DNA from: Chromohalobacter sarecensis
Lineage (GTDB): Bacteria; Pseudomonadota; Gammaproteobacteria; Pseudomonadales; Halomonadaceae
Direction: 5' to 3'
DNA: 64,000 nucleotides
Assembly: GCF_023061135.1 (NCBI RefSeq)
Contig: NZ_JAKGAN010000002.1
Location: forward strand, 186,001 to 250,000
In this document: piece by piece, positions 9,926-17,263 of the stretch
Position numbering within the stretch: the first letter of the stretch is position 1
Layout: each line of letters opens with the position of its first letter
Position numbers and translations under genes: made by a program
Notes under the pieces: model-generated
Database searches by the model: none
The model's input: only the letters and a program-made list of their open reading frames with translations
Told to the model about the DNA's origin: nothing

Positions 9926-10489
9926 ATGGATCAACTGCAAAGCCTCTACAGGGGGCAGGAAATGCCCTTGCAGCGCGATGTCGAGGCGATTTCGGTTCCC
10001 TTCGGCAAGAGCGTGACCTTGACCGAGGACAGTATCGTCTCGGTCATGCAGGCCAAGGGCGGAACGGTCAGTATCGGCTTCGAGGGACGCATGTTCCTGC
10101 TTGAGGGGCATGACCTCGATGCCCTGGGGCTCGAGGCCGTGTCGCGTGAGTCCCTGGCCGAGGGGGCCAGTGACGAGGAGCTCGAGGCCTTCATCTGGTC
10201 GCAACTGCGGACCTGCTTCGACCCGGAGATTCCGGTCAATATCGTCGACCTGGGCCTGGTCTATGGATGCCGTATCGAGCATCTGCTGAGTGGCGAGACC
10301 ATGGTGACCATTCGCATGACATTGACGGCGCCGGGATGCGGCATGGGCGAGGTAATCGCCGAAGACGCTCGACGCAAACTCCAGGGTGCCGCGCAAGTGG
10401 CCAAGGTACATGTCGAGATCGTTTTCGACCCGCCCTGGAGCCGTGAGATGATGACGGAGGAGGCGAGGCTGGAACTGGGCATGTTCTAG
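9926..10489 (+). CDS. sufT: Putative Fe-S cluster assembly factor SufT
   Basis: A 187-aa protein. Residues 1-75 are unique to SufT. A MIP18/DUF59 domain follows, with CFDPEIPVNIVDLGLVYG and TLTAPGCGMGEVIAEDA, the latter holding the conserved Cys thought to handle clusters. SufT is implicated in maturing Fe-S proteins, especially where demand is high. It starts 10 bp after sufS behind GGAGACGGC and is the last suf gene. A GC-rich hairpin at 10524-10542 may end the transcript. Confidence 0.93.
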   Translation: MDQLQSLYRGQEMPLQRDVEAISVPFGKSVTLTEDSIVSVMQAKGGTVSIGFEGRMFLLEGHDLDALGLEAVSRESLAEGASDEELEAFIWSQLRTCFDPEIPVNIVDLGLVYGCRIEHLLSGETMVTIRMTLTAPGCGMGEVIAEDARRKLQGAAQVAKVHVEIVFDPPWSREMMTEEARLELGMF

Positions 10490-10523
10490 GGCCCTGAGCC
10501 TTCGTTGCTCTCTTTCTCATGGT

Positions 10524-10549
10524 GGGGCGTGGACGACGCCCCTTATTCG
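10524..10549 (+). terminator. Possible weak terminator of the suf operon
   Basis: GGGGCGT (10524-10530) and ACGCCCC (10536-10542) form a 7-bp perfect stem with a 5-nt loop, followed by TTATTCGTT. The stem is strong but the U tract is interrupted, so termination may be partial and allow readthrough into sanA, whose start is at 10562. Confidence 0.4.
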
Positions 10550-10561
10550 TTGGAGACTTGC

Positions 10562-11254
10562 ATGCCGCGTGAAAACGGTCGCCGGGGGCTTATCCGGTGG
10601 GGATGGCGACTGCTCAAGTGGTGTCTTGTCGGCGTGATCTTCATGTTCGTCGTGGTGGTAGCACTCAACATCTGGGTGTTCACCAAGACGGCTGGCCGTA
10701 TTCATCACGATACGTTGATGTGCGCTTCCGAGCCGGTTGGGCTGGTCTTTGGGACCTCCGAGGGATTGCGTGGCGGCGGCCACAACCCTTATTTTGCCGC
10801 ACGCATGGAAGCCTCGGCGCAATTGCTGCGCCTGGGGCGTGTCCAGCACCTTTTGCTGTCTGGCGACAATCGTACGCGCTACTACAATGAGCCGGTGTCG
10901 ATGTGGCGCTCATTGCGTGCTCGTAACGTCGATAGTGACGATATGACCCTCGATTATGCCGGTTTCAGCACCTTCGACAGCGTGGTGCGGGCGCGTCGGG
11001 TCTTCGGGGCCGAACACGTGCTGATGATCTCGCAAGCATGGCACTTGCCGCGGGCCCTGTTCATTGCCGATGCTGTCGGTTTGAAAGCGCAAGGTTGCGC
11101 CGTGCCAGATGGTCGGATTGGAGGAGAGTGGCAGCTATGGCTACGTGAATGGCTGGCACGCGCAGCGACCGTCGGTGATATCTACCTATGGGGACGGGTG
11201 CCTTATTTTCTTGGGCCGCCCGAAACGCTGCCTATCCGCAATAAGGAGAAATAA
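10562..11254 (+). CDS. sanA: SanA-like DUF218 membrane protein
   Basis: A 230-aa protein with an N-terminal membrane anchor at about 18-38 and a DUF218 domain. The segments HLLLSGDN, YNEPVSMWRSL and LDYAGFSTFDSVVRARRVF closely resemble E. coli SanA, an envelope-barrier protein linked to vancomycin resistance at high temperature. The start at 10562 is preceded by TTGGAGACTTGC; a TTG at 10505 would add 19 unlikely residues and lacks a site. It is convergent with the 144-aa hypothetical gene, 19 bp apart. Confidence 0.85.
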   Translation: MPRENGRRGLIRWGWRLLKWCLVGVIFMFVVVVALNIWVFTKTAGRIHHDTLMCASEPVGLVFGTSEGLRGGGHNPYFAARMEASAQLLRLGRVQHLLLSGDNRTRYYNEPVSMWRSLRARNVDSDDMTLDYAGFSTFDSVVRARRVFGAEHVLMISQAWHLPRALFIADAVGLKAQGCAVPDGRIGGEWQLWLREWLARAATVGDIYLWGRVPYFLGPPETLPIRNKEK

Positions 11255-11273
11255 TGGCGCCGGCTATCGGGTG

Positions 11274-11708
11274 TCAGCGCTTGTGTTGCGCGTTGAGCTC
11301 GCGAATCAGCGCGCGGCAATTCTTCCAGCAGCGCTCCAGCGCCGGTTCCACGGCATCCGGAAGAGGGTGGGTGAAAGCCGTGCCCATGGCCTGCATCAAC
11401 ACGCGTTCCTGCTCGAGTAGCTCGCCTAGCAGTACCTGACTGTCGTTGCCTACGAAACTCTTGATGCGACTCCACAGCCAGAGGTAGTCGTCGCGCTCGA
11501 CATCGGCATCGCGTGGCAGAATATGGAGATGTTCCTTGGCAAGTTTCTGCAGCTCGCGCATGGCCTTGCCGCGTTCTTCGTAGTGCGGCTTCAGACGATC
11601 GCGCAGCGCGGGGCGCAGGCGCTCGAAATTGTCCTGGAAATAATCGAGACTGTCGGCCAGCGCTTCCAGCACGCTGTCCATCGCCACTTGGCGATTATCG
11701 AGAAACAT
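11274..11708 (-). CDS. Hypothetical all-helical protein, 144 aa
   Basis: I do not recognise this family. The protein is predicted helical throughout, has no signal peptide or membrane segment, and is rich in Leu, Glu and Arg, with a repeated amphipathic pattern suggesting a helical bundle. One Trp-rich patch (DDYLWLWSRIK) stands out. GGAGGTGACCGCCC lies upstream of the ATG, a strong ribosome site. It sits 109 bp downstream of rimK on the same strand and might share its transcript. Codon use is like that of the neighbours, so it is probably a real gene. Confidence 0.75.
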   Translation of the reverse strand: MFLDNRQVAMDSVLEALADSLDYFQDNFERLRPALRDRLKPHYEERGKAMRELQKLAKEHLHILPRDADVERDDYLWLWSRIKSFVGNDSQVLLGELLEQERVLMQAMGTAFTHPLPDAVEPALERCWKNCRALIRELNAQHKR

Positions 11709-11817
11709 GGGCGGTCACCTCCTCCGGTGACGCAAATTGTGCGGGTGGAAACAGCGTTTTGCTACCCCGGCAGCAAGAAAATTTCCCACATGGCACGCCG
11801 CACGGCGGATGCCCCAC

Positions 11818-12726
11818 TCAGCCCTTGGGTTTGGGAGGCGCCTTGCGTGGGGTAACGCCATTTTTCGCCATGTAGTCGATGATCTGTCCGGCGATATCCT
11901 TGCCCGTGGCGGTTTCGATGCCTTGCAGGCCCGGGGAGGAATTGACCTCCATGATCACGGGGCCGTGGTTGGAGCGGAGTAGGTCTACACCGGCGACGCG
12001 CAGCCCCATCGCTTTGGCGGCGCGGATGGCAGTGGAACGCTCTTCCGGGGTGATGCGGATCACGCTGGCGCTGCCGCCGCGGTGTAGATTGGAGCGGAAC
12101 TCGCCCTCTGCGGCCTGACGCTTCATTGAGGCGATGACCTTGTCGCCGATCACGAAACAGCGAATGTCTGCCCCTCGCGCCTCCTTGATATATTCCTGCA
12201 CCATGATGTTGGCCTTCATACCCATGAAGGCCTGGATCACGCTCTCGGCGGCCTGGTTGGTTTCGGCCAGCACCACACCGATACCTTGCGTGCCTTCCAA
12301 CAGCTTGATGACCAGCGGCGCGCCCTTGACCATGGTAATCAGATCTGGAATGTCGTCAGGCGAATGCGCGAAGCCGGTGATCGGTAGCCCCAGCCCCTTG
12401 CGTGAGAGCAGTTGTAAAGAGCGCAGCTTGTCGCGTGAGCGCGTGATCGATACCGAGTCGTTGAGCACATAGGTGCTCATCATCTCGAATTGGCGCAACA
12501 CGGCGCAGCCGTAGAAAGTCACGGAGGCGCCGATGCGCGGCACGATGGCGTCGAACGGCTCGATTTCCTCGCCTTTGTAGTGGATCGACGGTCGGTGTGA
12601 GGCAATGTTCATGTAGCAACGCAGCGTATCGACCACGCGGGCGGTGTGCCCGCGCGCTTCGGCAGCCTCGATCAGACGCCGCGTCGAGTACAGTTTGCGA
12701 TTGCGTGAAAGAATGCCGATGTGCAT
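11818..12726 (-). CDS. rimK: ATP-dependent L-glutamate ligase RimK
   Basis: A 302-aa ATP-grasp enzyme that adds glutamates to the C-terminus of ribosomal protein S6. It closely follows E. coli RimK, with [58 protein letters not shown] and the metal-binding [14 protein letters not shown]. The start at 12726 has GGAG seven bases upstream; a GTG at 12738 is less likely. It lies 33 bp downstream of rimB, which fits a common transcript for S6 tail modification and control of the poly-glutamate. Confidence 0.96.
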   Translation of the reverse strand: MHIGILSRNRKLYSTRRLIEAAEARGHTARVVDTLRCYMNIASHRPSIHYKGEEIEPFDAIVPRIGASVTFYGCAVLRQFEMMSTYVLNDSVSITRSRDKLRSLQLLSRKGLGLPITGFAHSPDDIPDLITMVKGAPLVIKLLEGTQGIGVVLAETNQAAESVIQAFMGMKANIMVQEYIKEARGADIRCFVIGDKVIASMKRQAAEGEFRSNLHRGGSASVIRITPEERSTAIRAAKAMGLRVAGVDLLRSNHGPVIMEVNSSPGLQGIETATGKDIAGQIIDYMAKNGVTPRKAPPKPKG

Positions 12727-12759
12727 GGTCGTCTCCACTCGATGGCGATGCCGGCGGGG

Positions 12760-13197
12760 TCAGGGCTCGCCGTGCAGAAAAGCCGCGCCGGGCGCGACCA
12801 GAAGGCGGCGCAACGCGCGCCGTCCAAGCAGCATGGGATGGCGCATGCTACGCCGGTCGGTCAAGGTCAGTTCGATGGGATAGTCGAGCCCGCCGAGCTG
12901 CATGTGCGTGCGGATGACATAGCGCCATTGCTCGAACCCGTTGGAACTCTTGACCTTGCGGCGGTCGTACAGCGGTAGTTCCAGCGAATGCGATGGGGCG
13001 TCGGGACCACCGCTGCGTGTAATGAAACGCACCCAAAGATGCCCTTGCCGCTCGAAGGTCTCGATATCTTCGGCGTGCAACGCCGAGGTGCGCGCTCCCG
13101 TATCGATTTTAGCGCACAGCGTCAGGTCCAGCTCCGGCAGAGTGACCATTTCGCGCCGGCCGATGACGGCCTTGGCTTGATAGGGCAGTGCTTTCAT
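12760..13197 (-). CDS. rimB: RimK-associated protease RimB (retropepsin-like fold)
   Basis: A 145-aa protein often annotated as an ATP-dependent zinc protease. It has the aspartic-protease-like KIDTGARTSALHA motif with catalytic Asp at about residue 31, and HPMLLGRRALRRLLV near the C-terminus, the retropepsin-type second motif. RimB is known as a partner of RimK that trims the poly-glutamate tail on S6. It begins 3 bp after the stop of the DUF3549 gene and precedes rimK by 33 bp, forming a tight operon. Confidence 0.9.
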   Translation of the reverse strand: MKALPYQAKAVIGRREMVTLPELDLTLCAKIDTGARTSALHAEDIETFERQGHLWVRFITRSGGPDAPSHSLELPLYDRRKVKSSNGFEQWRYVIRTHMQLGGLDYPIELTLTDRRSMRHPMLLGRRALRRLLVAPGAAFLHGEP

Positions 13198-13200
13198 GCA

Positions 13201-14235
13201 TCAACGATCCAGTTCGGCCAAGCGCAGGCCGATAGGTGAATCGGCACTCGCTTGGCGCAGCGTCATTAATACCGGTAGGCGCAAGCGTGGCACAAGCGCT
13301 AGGTCACGTACCAGTGCAGTGAAGTTCGCTTGCGGCGTTTCCGCTAGGCGTGTGAGAAACTGCGGCAAACGTTGCTCATCCTCGAGATGCATCCAGCCGC
13401 GCGCGGCCATGGCAGCGAGCACATCGGGCCCACAGGCCGCCGGATCAGCGAGTAGCGTATCGTACCAGACGCCAACGCGTGAATCGCGACTGCCGCCCAA
13501 GGCGCGAATAACCGCACACAAGGTTTCAAGGTCTCCCGCTCGCGCCGCTAGTTCGGCGCGTTCGCGAAGCGGTTTCACGCTTGCCGAGGCCACGTCCCGA
13601 TGCTCCATACAGTAGCAAAGCGGTTGCAGGACCTCGACCGGCAGCGCGGAGATGCGCTCGGCCAGGTGCGCTTCTTCCACGCTGTCGAGACGAGCCACGA
13701 GATCGGCAATGCCCTGCAAGCCGAGCATTTGCCAGTTGACGCTGGTGTCGGCATCGATCAGGTAGGCGTGGGCCAGTGCATGGTGCTTGCTGGTCGGCTG
13801 TGCAAAGTCGCGGGCAGCTTGGGCATGCAATATGGCCTGTTGCGTGAGCTCGGGAGTAAAGACCAAAGGGTTGTCGCGCATCAAGTTGTCGATGTGCGGT
13901 GCGTCGTCCCGCCCGATGTTATCCACCGTGCGGCCGAGCGTCTCGATCAGGCGCTCGAGGAAGGCGTCACGCGGCCCGGGAACCAGCATGCCTTGCTCAT
14001 CGAGGGGCAAGGCCAAGAACCAGATCAAGGGCTCGTTTGTGGCATCGCTGCCCAGACGGAACGCGCACGCCAGACGCGCCTGACCGTTCCAGGGTAAGGG
14101 CCAGGGCGCCGTTCCTGCTTCTAACTCGGTGAGTCTTGAGAATTCGAAAGGCGCGATGCGACGCCCCATGTCGAAAAGGCGTACGTCCGCACCGGTACGT
14201 TGGAAAAATTCACTGAGCGTGGTGATCGACTGCAT
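13201..14235 (-). CDS. DUF3549 family protein
   Basis: A 344-aa cytoplasmic protein without known function. The N-terminal MQSITTLSEFFQRTGADVR and FDMGRRIAPF are typical of DUF3549; the C-terminal half is a series of helical repeats reminiscent of HEAT/TPR solenoids. ATG 14235 follows CGGAGGCAGC; an upstream frame to 14304 exists but lacks a ribosome site. It is the first gene of a DUF3549-rimB-rimK run with a 3-bp gap to rimB, which ties it to ribosomal-protein S6 modification by association only. Confidence 0.8.
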   Translation of the reverse strand: MQSITTLSEFFQRTGADVRLFDMGRRIAPFEFSRLTELEAGTAPWPLPWNGQARLACAFRLGSDATNEPLIWFLALPLDEQGMLVPGPRDAFLERLIETLGRTVDNIGRDDAPHIDNLMRDNPLVFTPELTQQAILHAQAARDFAQPTSKHHALAHAYLIDADTSVNWQMLGLQGIADLVARLDSVEEAHLAERISALPVEVLQPLCYCMEHRDVASASVKPLRERAELAARAGDLETLCAVIRALGGSRDSRVGVWYDTLLADPAACGPDVLAAMAARGWMHLEDEQRLPQFLTRLAETPQANFTALVRDLALVPRLRLPVLMTLRQASADSPIGLRLAELDR

Positions 14236-14363
14236 GCTGCCTCCGGGATCGAGGCCGGCACTGTAGCGTTCAAGGATGGCGCTGACCAGCCCCAGGTTGG
14301 TCAAAAAATAAACGCTTGCGGCTAAGCGGCGTCATCCATGGCCAAACGAAGGTTGTCCCACGT

Positions 14364-14398
14364 TTATCCACAATCCCGTCCCAATGAACTGTGGGTAA
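14364..14398. promoter_or_regulatory. Pair of DnaA-box-like sites, inverted
   Basis: TTATCCACA (14364-14372, plus strand) is a perfect DnaA box. TTACCCACA on the minus strand (14398-14390) differs at one base. Their centres are 26 bp apart in the 256-bp divergent region between the DUF3549 gene and yqcC. They may couple these genes to replication status, or be chance. No AT-rich unwinding element or cluster of further boxes is present, so this is not an origin. Confidence 0.45.
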
Positions 14399-14491
14399 AC
14401 AGCGTCTTGGGGAGAAACTGTCTGTGAGGTGGTCAATCGCCTATGGTGAACGCGATAATGGGAGGATATTTAGCCCCTTTCAGGAGACGAG

Positions 14492-14818
14492 ATGACGACT
14501 CATGACGCCTTGATGAAGGCATTGGAAAACTTGGTTGCGACATTACGCAGTGTCGATATGTGGCGAATGGAAGAGCCATCCGCAGCGGCTTTCGCCAGCC
14601 AGCAGCCATTTTGCGTCGACACCATGGCGATGCCGCAGTGGCTGCGCTATGTCTTCGTGGCGCGGCTCGAAGAGTTGGCCGAAGCCGAGTCGCCGTTACC
14701 GGCGTCCTGCGATGTCGCGCCCGCAGTGGATACCTGGCTGAAGGACGCCTCGCCCAGCGTACGTCGCGTGGTCACCGAAGCCGTGGCCGAGGTAGATCGG
14801 ATCGTCACCGAGGCGTGA
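14492..14818 (+). CDS. yqcC: YqcC family protein (DUF446)
   Basis: A 108-aa soluble, all-helical protein. The core FCVDTMAMPQWLRYVFVARLEEL matches the YqcC family (E. coli structure known, function not). In E. coli it neighbours the pseudouridine synthase truC, but here it stands alone. TTTCAGGAGACGAG precedes the ATG. Its transcript probably ends at the bidirectional hairpin at 14871-14892 shared with the porin gene. Confidence 0.88.
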   Translation: MTTHDALMKALENLVATLRSVDMWRMEEPSAAAFASQQPFCVDTMAMPQWLRYVFVARLEELAEAESPLPASCDVAPAVDTWLKDASPSVRRVVTEAVAEVDRIVTEA

Positions 14819-14865
14819 TTGGCTATTGCCACATTGGGTGTTCTCAATACAGGAATCATAGACAC

Positions 14866-14892
14866 AAAAAACCGGGCCTTGAAAGGCCCGGT
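14866..14892 (-). terminator. Rho-independent terminator of the OmpW-type porin gene
   Basis: ACCGGGCC (14871-14878) and GGCCCGGT (14885-14892) form an 8-bp GC-rich stem with a 6-nt loop. On the minus strand it is followed by six T, an excellent terminator 35 bp beyond the porin stop codon. The opposite strand lacks a T run but may still stop yqcC transcripts. Confidence 0.9.
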
Positions 14893-14926
14893 CTTGGTGT
14901 GGTCTTGGCTATCGGTCGCCGAGCGC

Positions 14927-15478
14927 TTAGAAGCGCGCGGTAACACCGGCACCGACGGTCACCGGGTCGAGATCGATGTCGTTTCCGCCACTGATATCGG
15001 CGCTGGCATCGGTATACTGTGCGAAGGCGTTGAAGCCGAAGTTTTGGGTGACGTTTAGGTCGACGCCCAGTTGGCCAGTTGCGCCCCAGGAGTCATCGAC
15101 GCTACCGACACCGCTCTCGTCAGAGAAGGTGGTGTAGTTGACACCGAGGCCAGCGTAGGGCTGGATTCGAGAGTCGATGCCGCCGAGCGGGTAGTATTGA
15201 GCCATCAGATTGACTGGGACCTGCTTGAAGGTGCCGCCCTCGGCGTGAACCTTGGTTTCAGTCATGGAACTCAATTCGACACCCATCTTGTCATGGAACA
15301 TATAGCCCAAGCCTAGATAGGCGCCCGTGTCGTCGTCAGCGTAGCCGGTGTCAACGTCGGTTTTAGCAACGCCTAAATGGCCGTAGACGTCACCGGCATC
15401 GTTAGCAAGTGCAGCTTGGGTACCGAAAGCGCAGGTACCAGCCAGTACGAGAGCGGAAAAAATTTTGGTCTTGGTCAT
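14927..15478 (-). CDS. ompW: OmpW family outer-membrane beta-barrel protein
   Basis: A 183-aa protein. A signal peptide with Lys residues, a hydrophobic core and AQA/ALA cleavage site covers residues 1-25. Alternating beta strands follow, and the protein ends in the outer-membrane targeting Phe (GAGVTARF). The blocks GAYLGLGYMFHDKMGVELS and IQPYAGLGVNYTTF match OmpW, an eight-stranded barrel for small hydrophobic molecules often tied to salt, iron or oxidant stress. AAGGAG lies 6 nt before ATG 15478. A paired palindromic operator lies 67-109 bp upstream. An OmpA-like small barrel is the main alternative. Confidence 0.82.
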   Translation of the reverse strand: MTKTKIFSALVLAGTCAFGTQAALANDAGDVYGHLGVAKTDVDTGYADDDTGAYLGLGYMFHDKMGVELSSMTETKVHAEGGTFKQVPVNLMAQYYPLGGIDSRIQPYAGLGVNYTTFSDESGVGSVDDSWGATGQLGVDLNVTQNFGFNAFAQYTDASADISGGNDIDLDPVTVGAGVTARF

Positions 15479-15793
15479 GGGACACTCCTTTAGGTTACAG
15501 CGCCGTATCGAACGGCGTTTCCGTATCAACGACTACAGTATAGGAAACAGTGTTTTTTAAGTCCAGAAGAATTTTCAAACACTGTTTTCTTCTCCTTGAT
15601 GAGTACGATTCACCATGGTGGACGAGTTCGGCATCATGCGGGCGTCGAGTCATCGCCATGATCGAATTCGCCAAGAGGGTGAAAAACCTCTTAACTGCCA
15701 AGTAAGCCCATTGCGAAGGAATGCGTCGATGGAGTGGATCTGGCGACGTTGAGTCTATGGTTGTTCGTGGCGAACTAAAAAGCGGAGGAGAAG
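15479..15793. other. 315-bp divergent intergenic region between ompW and gtrB
   Basis: It holds no gene. It has a TATACT -10-like hexamer on the minus strand near 15537-15542, two copies of the 11-bp palindrome AAACA-S-TGTTT at 15545-15555 and 15577-15587, and the gtrB ribosome site GGAGGAG at 15784-15790. The remainder shows no strong promoter or hairpin. The palindromes sit where a repressor would block the minus-strand promoter. Confidence 0.6.
15545..15587. promoter_or_regulatory. Two palindromic operator-like sites upstream of ompW
   Basis: AAACAGTGTTT (15545-15555) and AAACACTGTTT (15577-15587) are each palindromic around one central base, and their centres are 32 bp apart, three helical turns. 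Such face-matched repeats are typical of a dimeric repressor binding cooperatively. The near copy is about 67 bp upstream of the ompW ATG, beside a TATACT hexamer. The regulator is not identifiable from sequence; no regulator gene is adjacent. Confidence 0.55.
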
Positions 15794-16813
15794 ATGGAAC
15801 TATCATCGTCGTCGGGCGAGGCGGGGCAAAGAGAAGGCCCCGGCGCTGGTTGGCTGTTGTCCATCGTGGTGCCGGTCATGAACGAAGAAGCCGCCATCTC
15901 GGGCTTTCTTCAAGCGGTCCGTGACGCCCTCGATGGCCATATTGCGCGCTGGGAAGTGCTCTTTATCGATGATGGGTCGCAGGACGCGACCCTGACCAGC
16001 TTGCGCCATGCGCATGCGCAAGATGGCCGCGTGCGCTATCTCTCGTTGACGCGTAACTTTGGCAAGGAAGCAGCGCTATCGGCGGGGCTCGCGCATGCCC
16101 GTGGCGATGCCATCGTGCCCATGGATGTCGATCTACAGGACCCACCAGAGGTGATCCTCGAGTTCGTGCGCCTGTGGCGCGAGGAAGGCTTCGACATGGT
16201 GTATGGCGTGCGCGGCACTCGTGACGAGGACACCCATACCAAGCGTGCCACAGCCGGCTTGTTCTATCGCTTCTTCAACCGTATGGCGGATACGCCGATT
16301 CCGCATAATGCAGGGGATTTTCGGCTCATGGATCGATGCGTGGTCGACGCCATCAACCGCCTGCCGGAACGCAGCCGGTTCATGAAAGGGCTGTTCTCCT
16401 GGCCGGGGTATCGCACCACCGGGGTTTATTACGCGCGCCCGTCCCGCGAGACAGGGCAGAGTAAATTCAATTATTGGAAGCTGTGGAACTTTGCGCTGGA
16501 CGGCGTGGTGAGTTTTTCCACCTGGCCGCTGCGGATCTGGTCCTACTTCGGGGCGGTGATCGCCTTGATCGCTTTCTTGTACATCGTATTACTGGTGGGG
16601 CGCGTGGTGCTGTTCGGCAGTGACGTGCCCGGCTATGCTTCGCTGATGACGGCGATCCTGTTTTTCGGCGGCATGCAATTGTTGTCGATCGGCGTGCTGG
16701 GGGAATATGTAGGGCGCCTCTTCGTCGAGGCCAAGCATCGTCCGCTTTACTTGGTCGCCGAAGATAGCGAGATGCCACGCGCGTCGCGTCGACGAGGCGA
16801 TAGCGAGCCATGA
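15794..16813 (+). CDS. GtrB/ArnC-type polyprenyl-phosphate glycosyltransferase (GT2)
   Basis: A 339-aa protein. The cytoplasmic GT2 domain has SIVVPVMNEEAAI, EVLFIDDGSQDAT and MDVDLQDPPEV, where the D-x-D binds the sugar nucleotide. Two C-terminal membrane helices lie at about 247-270 and 280-305. It would load a sugar onto undecaprenyl phosphate on the inner leaflet. It overlaps the GtrA gene by 4 bp. In O-antigen modification loci a third gene (a GtrC/GtrII-type transferase) completes the set; none is adjacent here, though a GtrII-like protein lies at 55530-57059. The sugar is unknown. Confidence 0.88.
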   Translation: MELSSSSGEAGQREGPGAGWLLSIVVPVMNEEAAISGFLQAVRDALDGHIARWEVLFIDDGSQDATLTSLRHAHAQDGRVRYLSLTRNFGKEAALSAGLAHARGDAIVPMDVDLQDPPEVILEFVRLWREEGFDMVYGVRGTRDEDTHTKRATAGLFYRFFNRMADTPIPHNAGDFRLMDRCVVDAINRLPERSRFMKGLFSWPGYRTTGVYYARPSRETGQSKFNYWKLWNFALDGVVSFSTWPLRIWSYFGAVIALIAFLYIVLLVGRVVLFGSDVPGYASLMTAILFFGGMQLLSIGVLGEYVGRLFVEAKHRPLYLVAEDSEMPRASRRRGDSEP

Positions 16814-17196
16814 GTCGGCTCGCGGGGGAGGCCGGGACTGCTGCACGCTTCGGGCTCGTCGGGGGCATCGCCACGGGAGTACATTTGCTGGTGGCGGGCG
16901 CGCTGCTCGGCCTGTGGTCGGAAATGTCCGAATTCGCGGCGAATCTCGTGGCGTTTTTGGCGGCTTTTCAGGTGTCGTTGATCGGTCATCGGCGCGTTAC
17001 CTTTCGCCGGCGTGGCCGGGCAAAGCGCTTCTTCCTGGTGGCGGCGTTGGGATTCGCTCTCAACAACGGGGTATTGGCGGCTCTTTTGGCCGTGACTCCG
17101 CTAAGCGGCTTTATTGCCGTAGCGATCGCGACATTGACGGTGCCGGTGCTCACCTACTTGGCATCACGCTTCTGGGCCTTTGGCGCACCGCCGTGA
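16810..17196 (+). CDS. GtrA family small membrane protein (putative flippase)
   Basis: A 128-aa protein with four hydrophobic helices (about 11-30, 35-57, 73-92, 98-117) and the GtrA-type opening ARFGLVGGIATGVHLLV. GtrA proteins are proposed to flip polyprenyl-phosphate-linked sugars to the periplasm. The ATG overlaps the gtrB-like stop as ATGA, so the two act as a unit. Transcription likely ends in the region of the 17212-17229 hairpin shared with putP. Confidence 0.88.
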   Translation: MSRLAGEAGTAARFGLVGGIATGVHLLVAGALLGLWSEMSEFAANLVAFLAAFQVSLIGHRRVTFRRRGRAKRFFLVAALGFALNNGVLAALLAVTPLSGFIAVAIATLTVPVLTYLASRFWAFGAPP

Positions 17197-17206
17197 CCGA
17201 CCATCG

Positions 17207-17230
17207 AAAAAGGGCTCCCGCAGGAGCCCC
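17207..17230 (-). terminator. Rho-independent terminator of putP
   Basis: GGGCTCC (17212-17218) pairs with GGAGCCC (17223-17229) around a 4-nt loop. On the minus strand the stem is followed by five T, 34 bp past the putP stop. The plus strand has a weaker CTTCACT tail and may act on the gtrA transcript. Confidence 0.85.
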
Positions 17231-17263
17231 TTCACTACTCTAAGCGCGCTATACGCGCCGCTT

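Noticed and set aside
14364-14398. Replication origin suggested by DnaA boxes
   Set aside because: There are only two boxes, no AT-rich unwinding element, and none of the usual neighbours (dnaA, dnaN, gidA, parAB).
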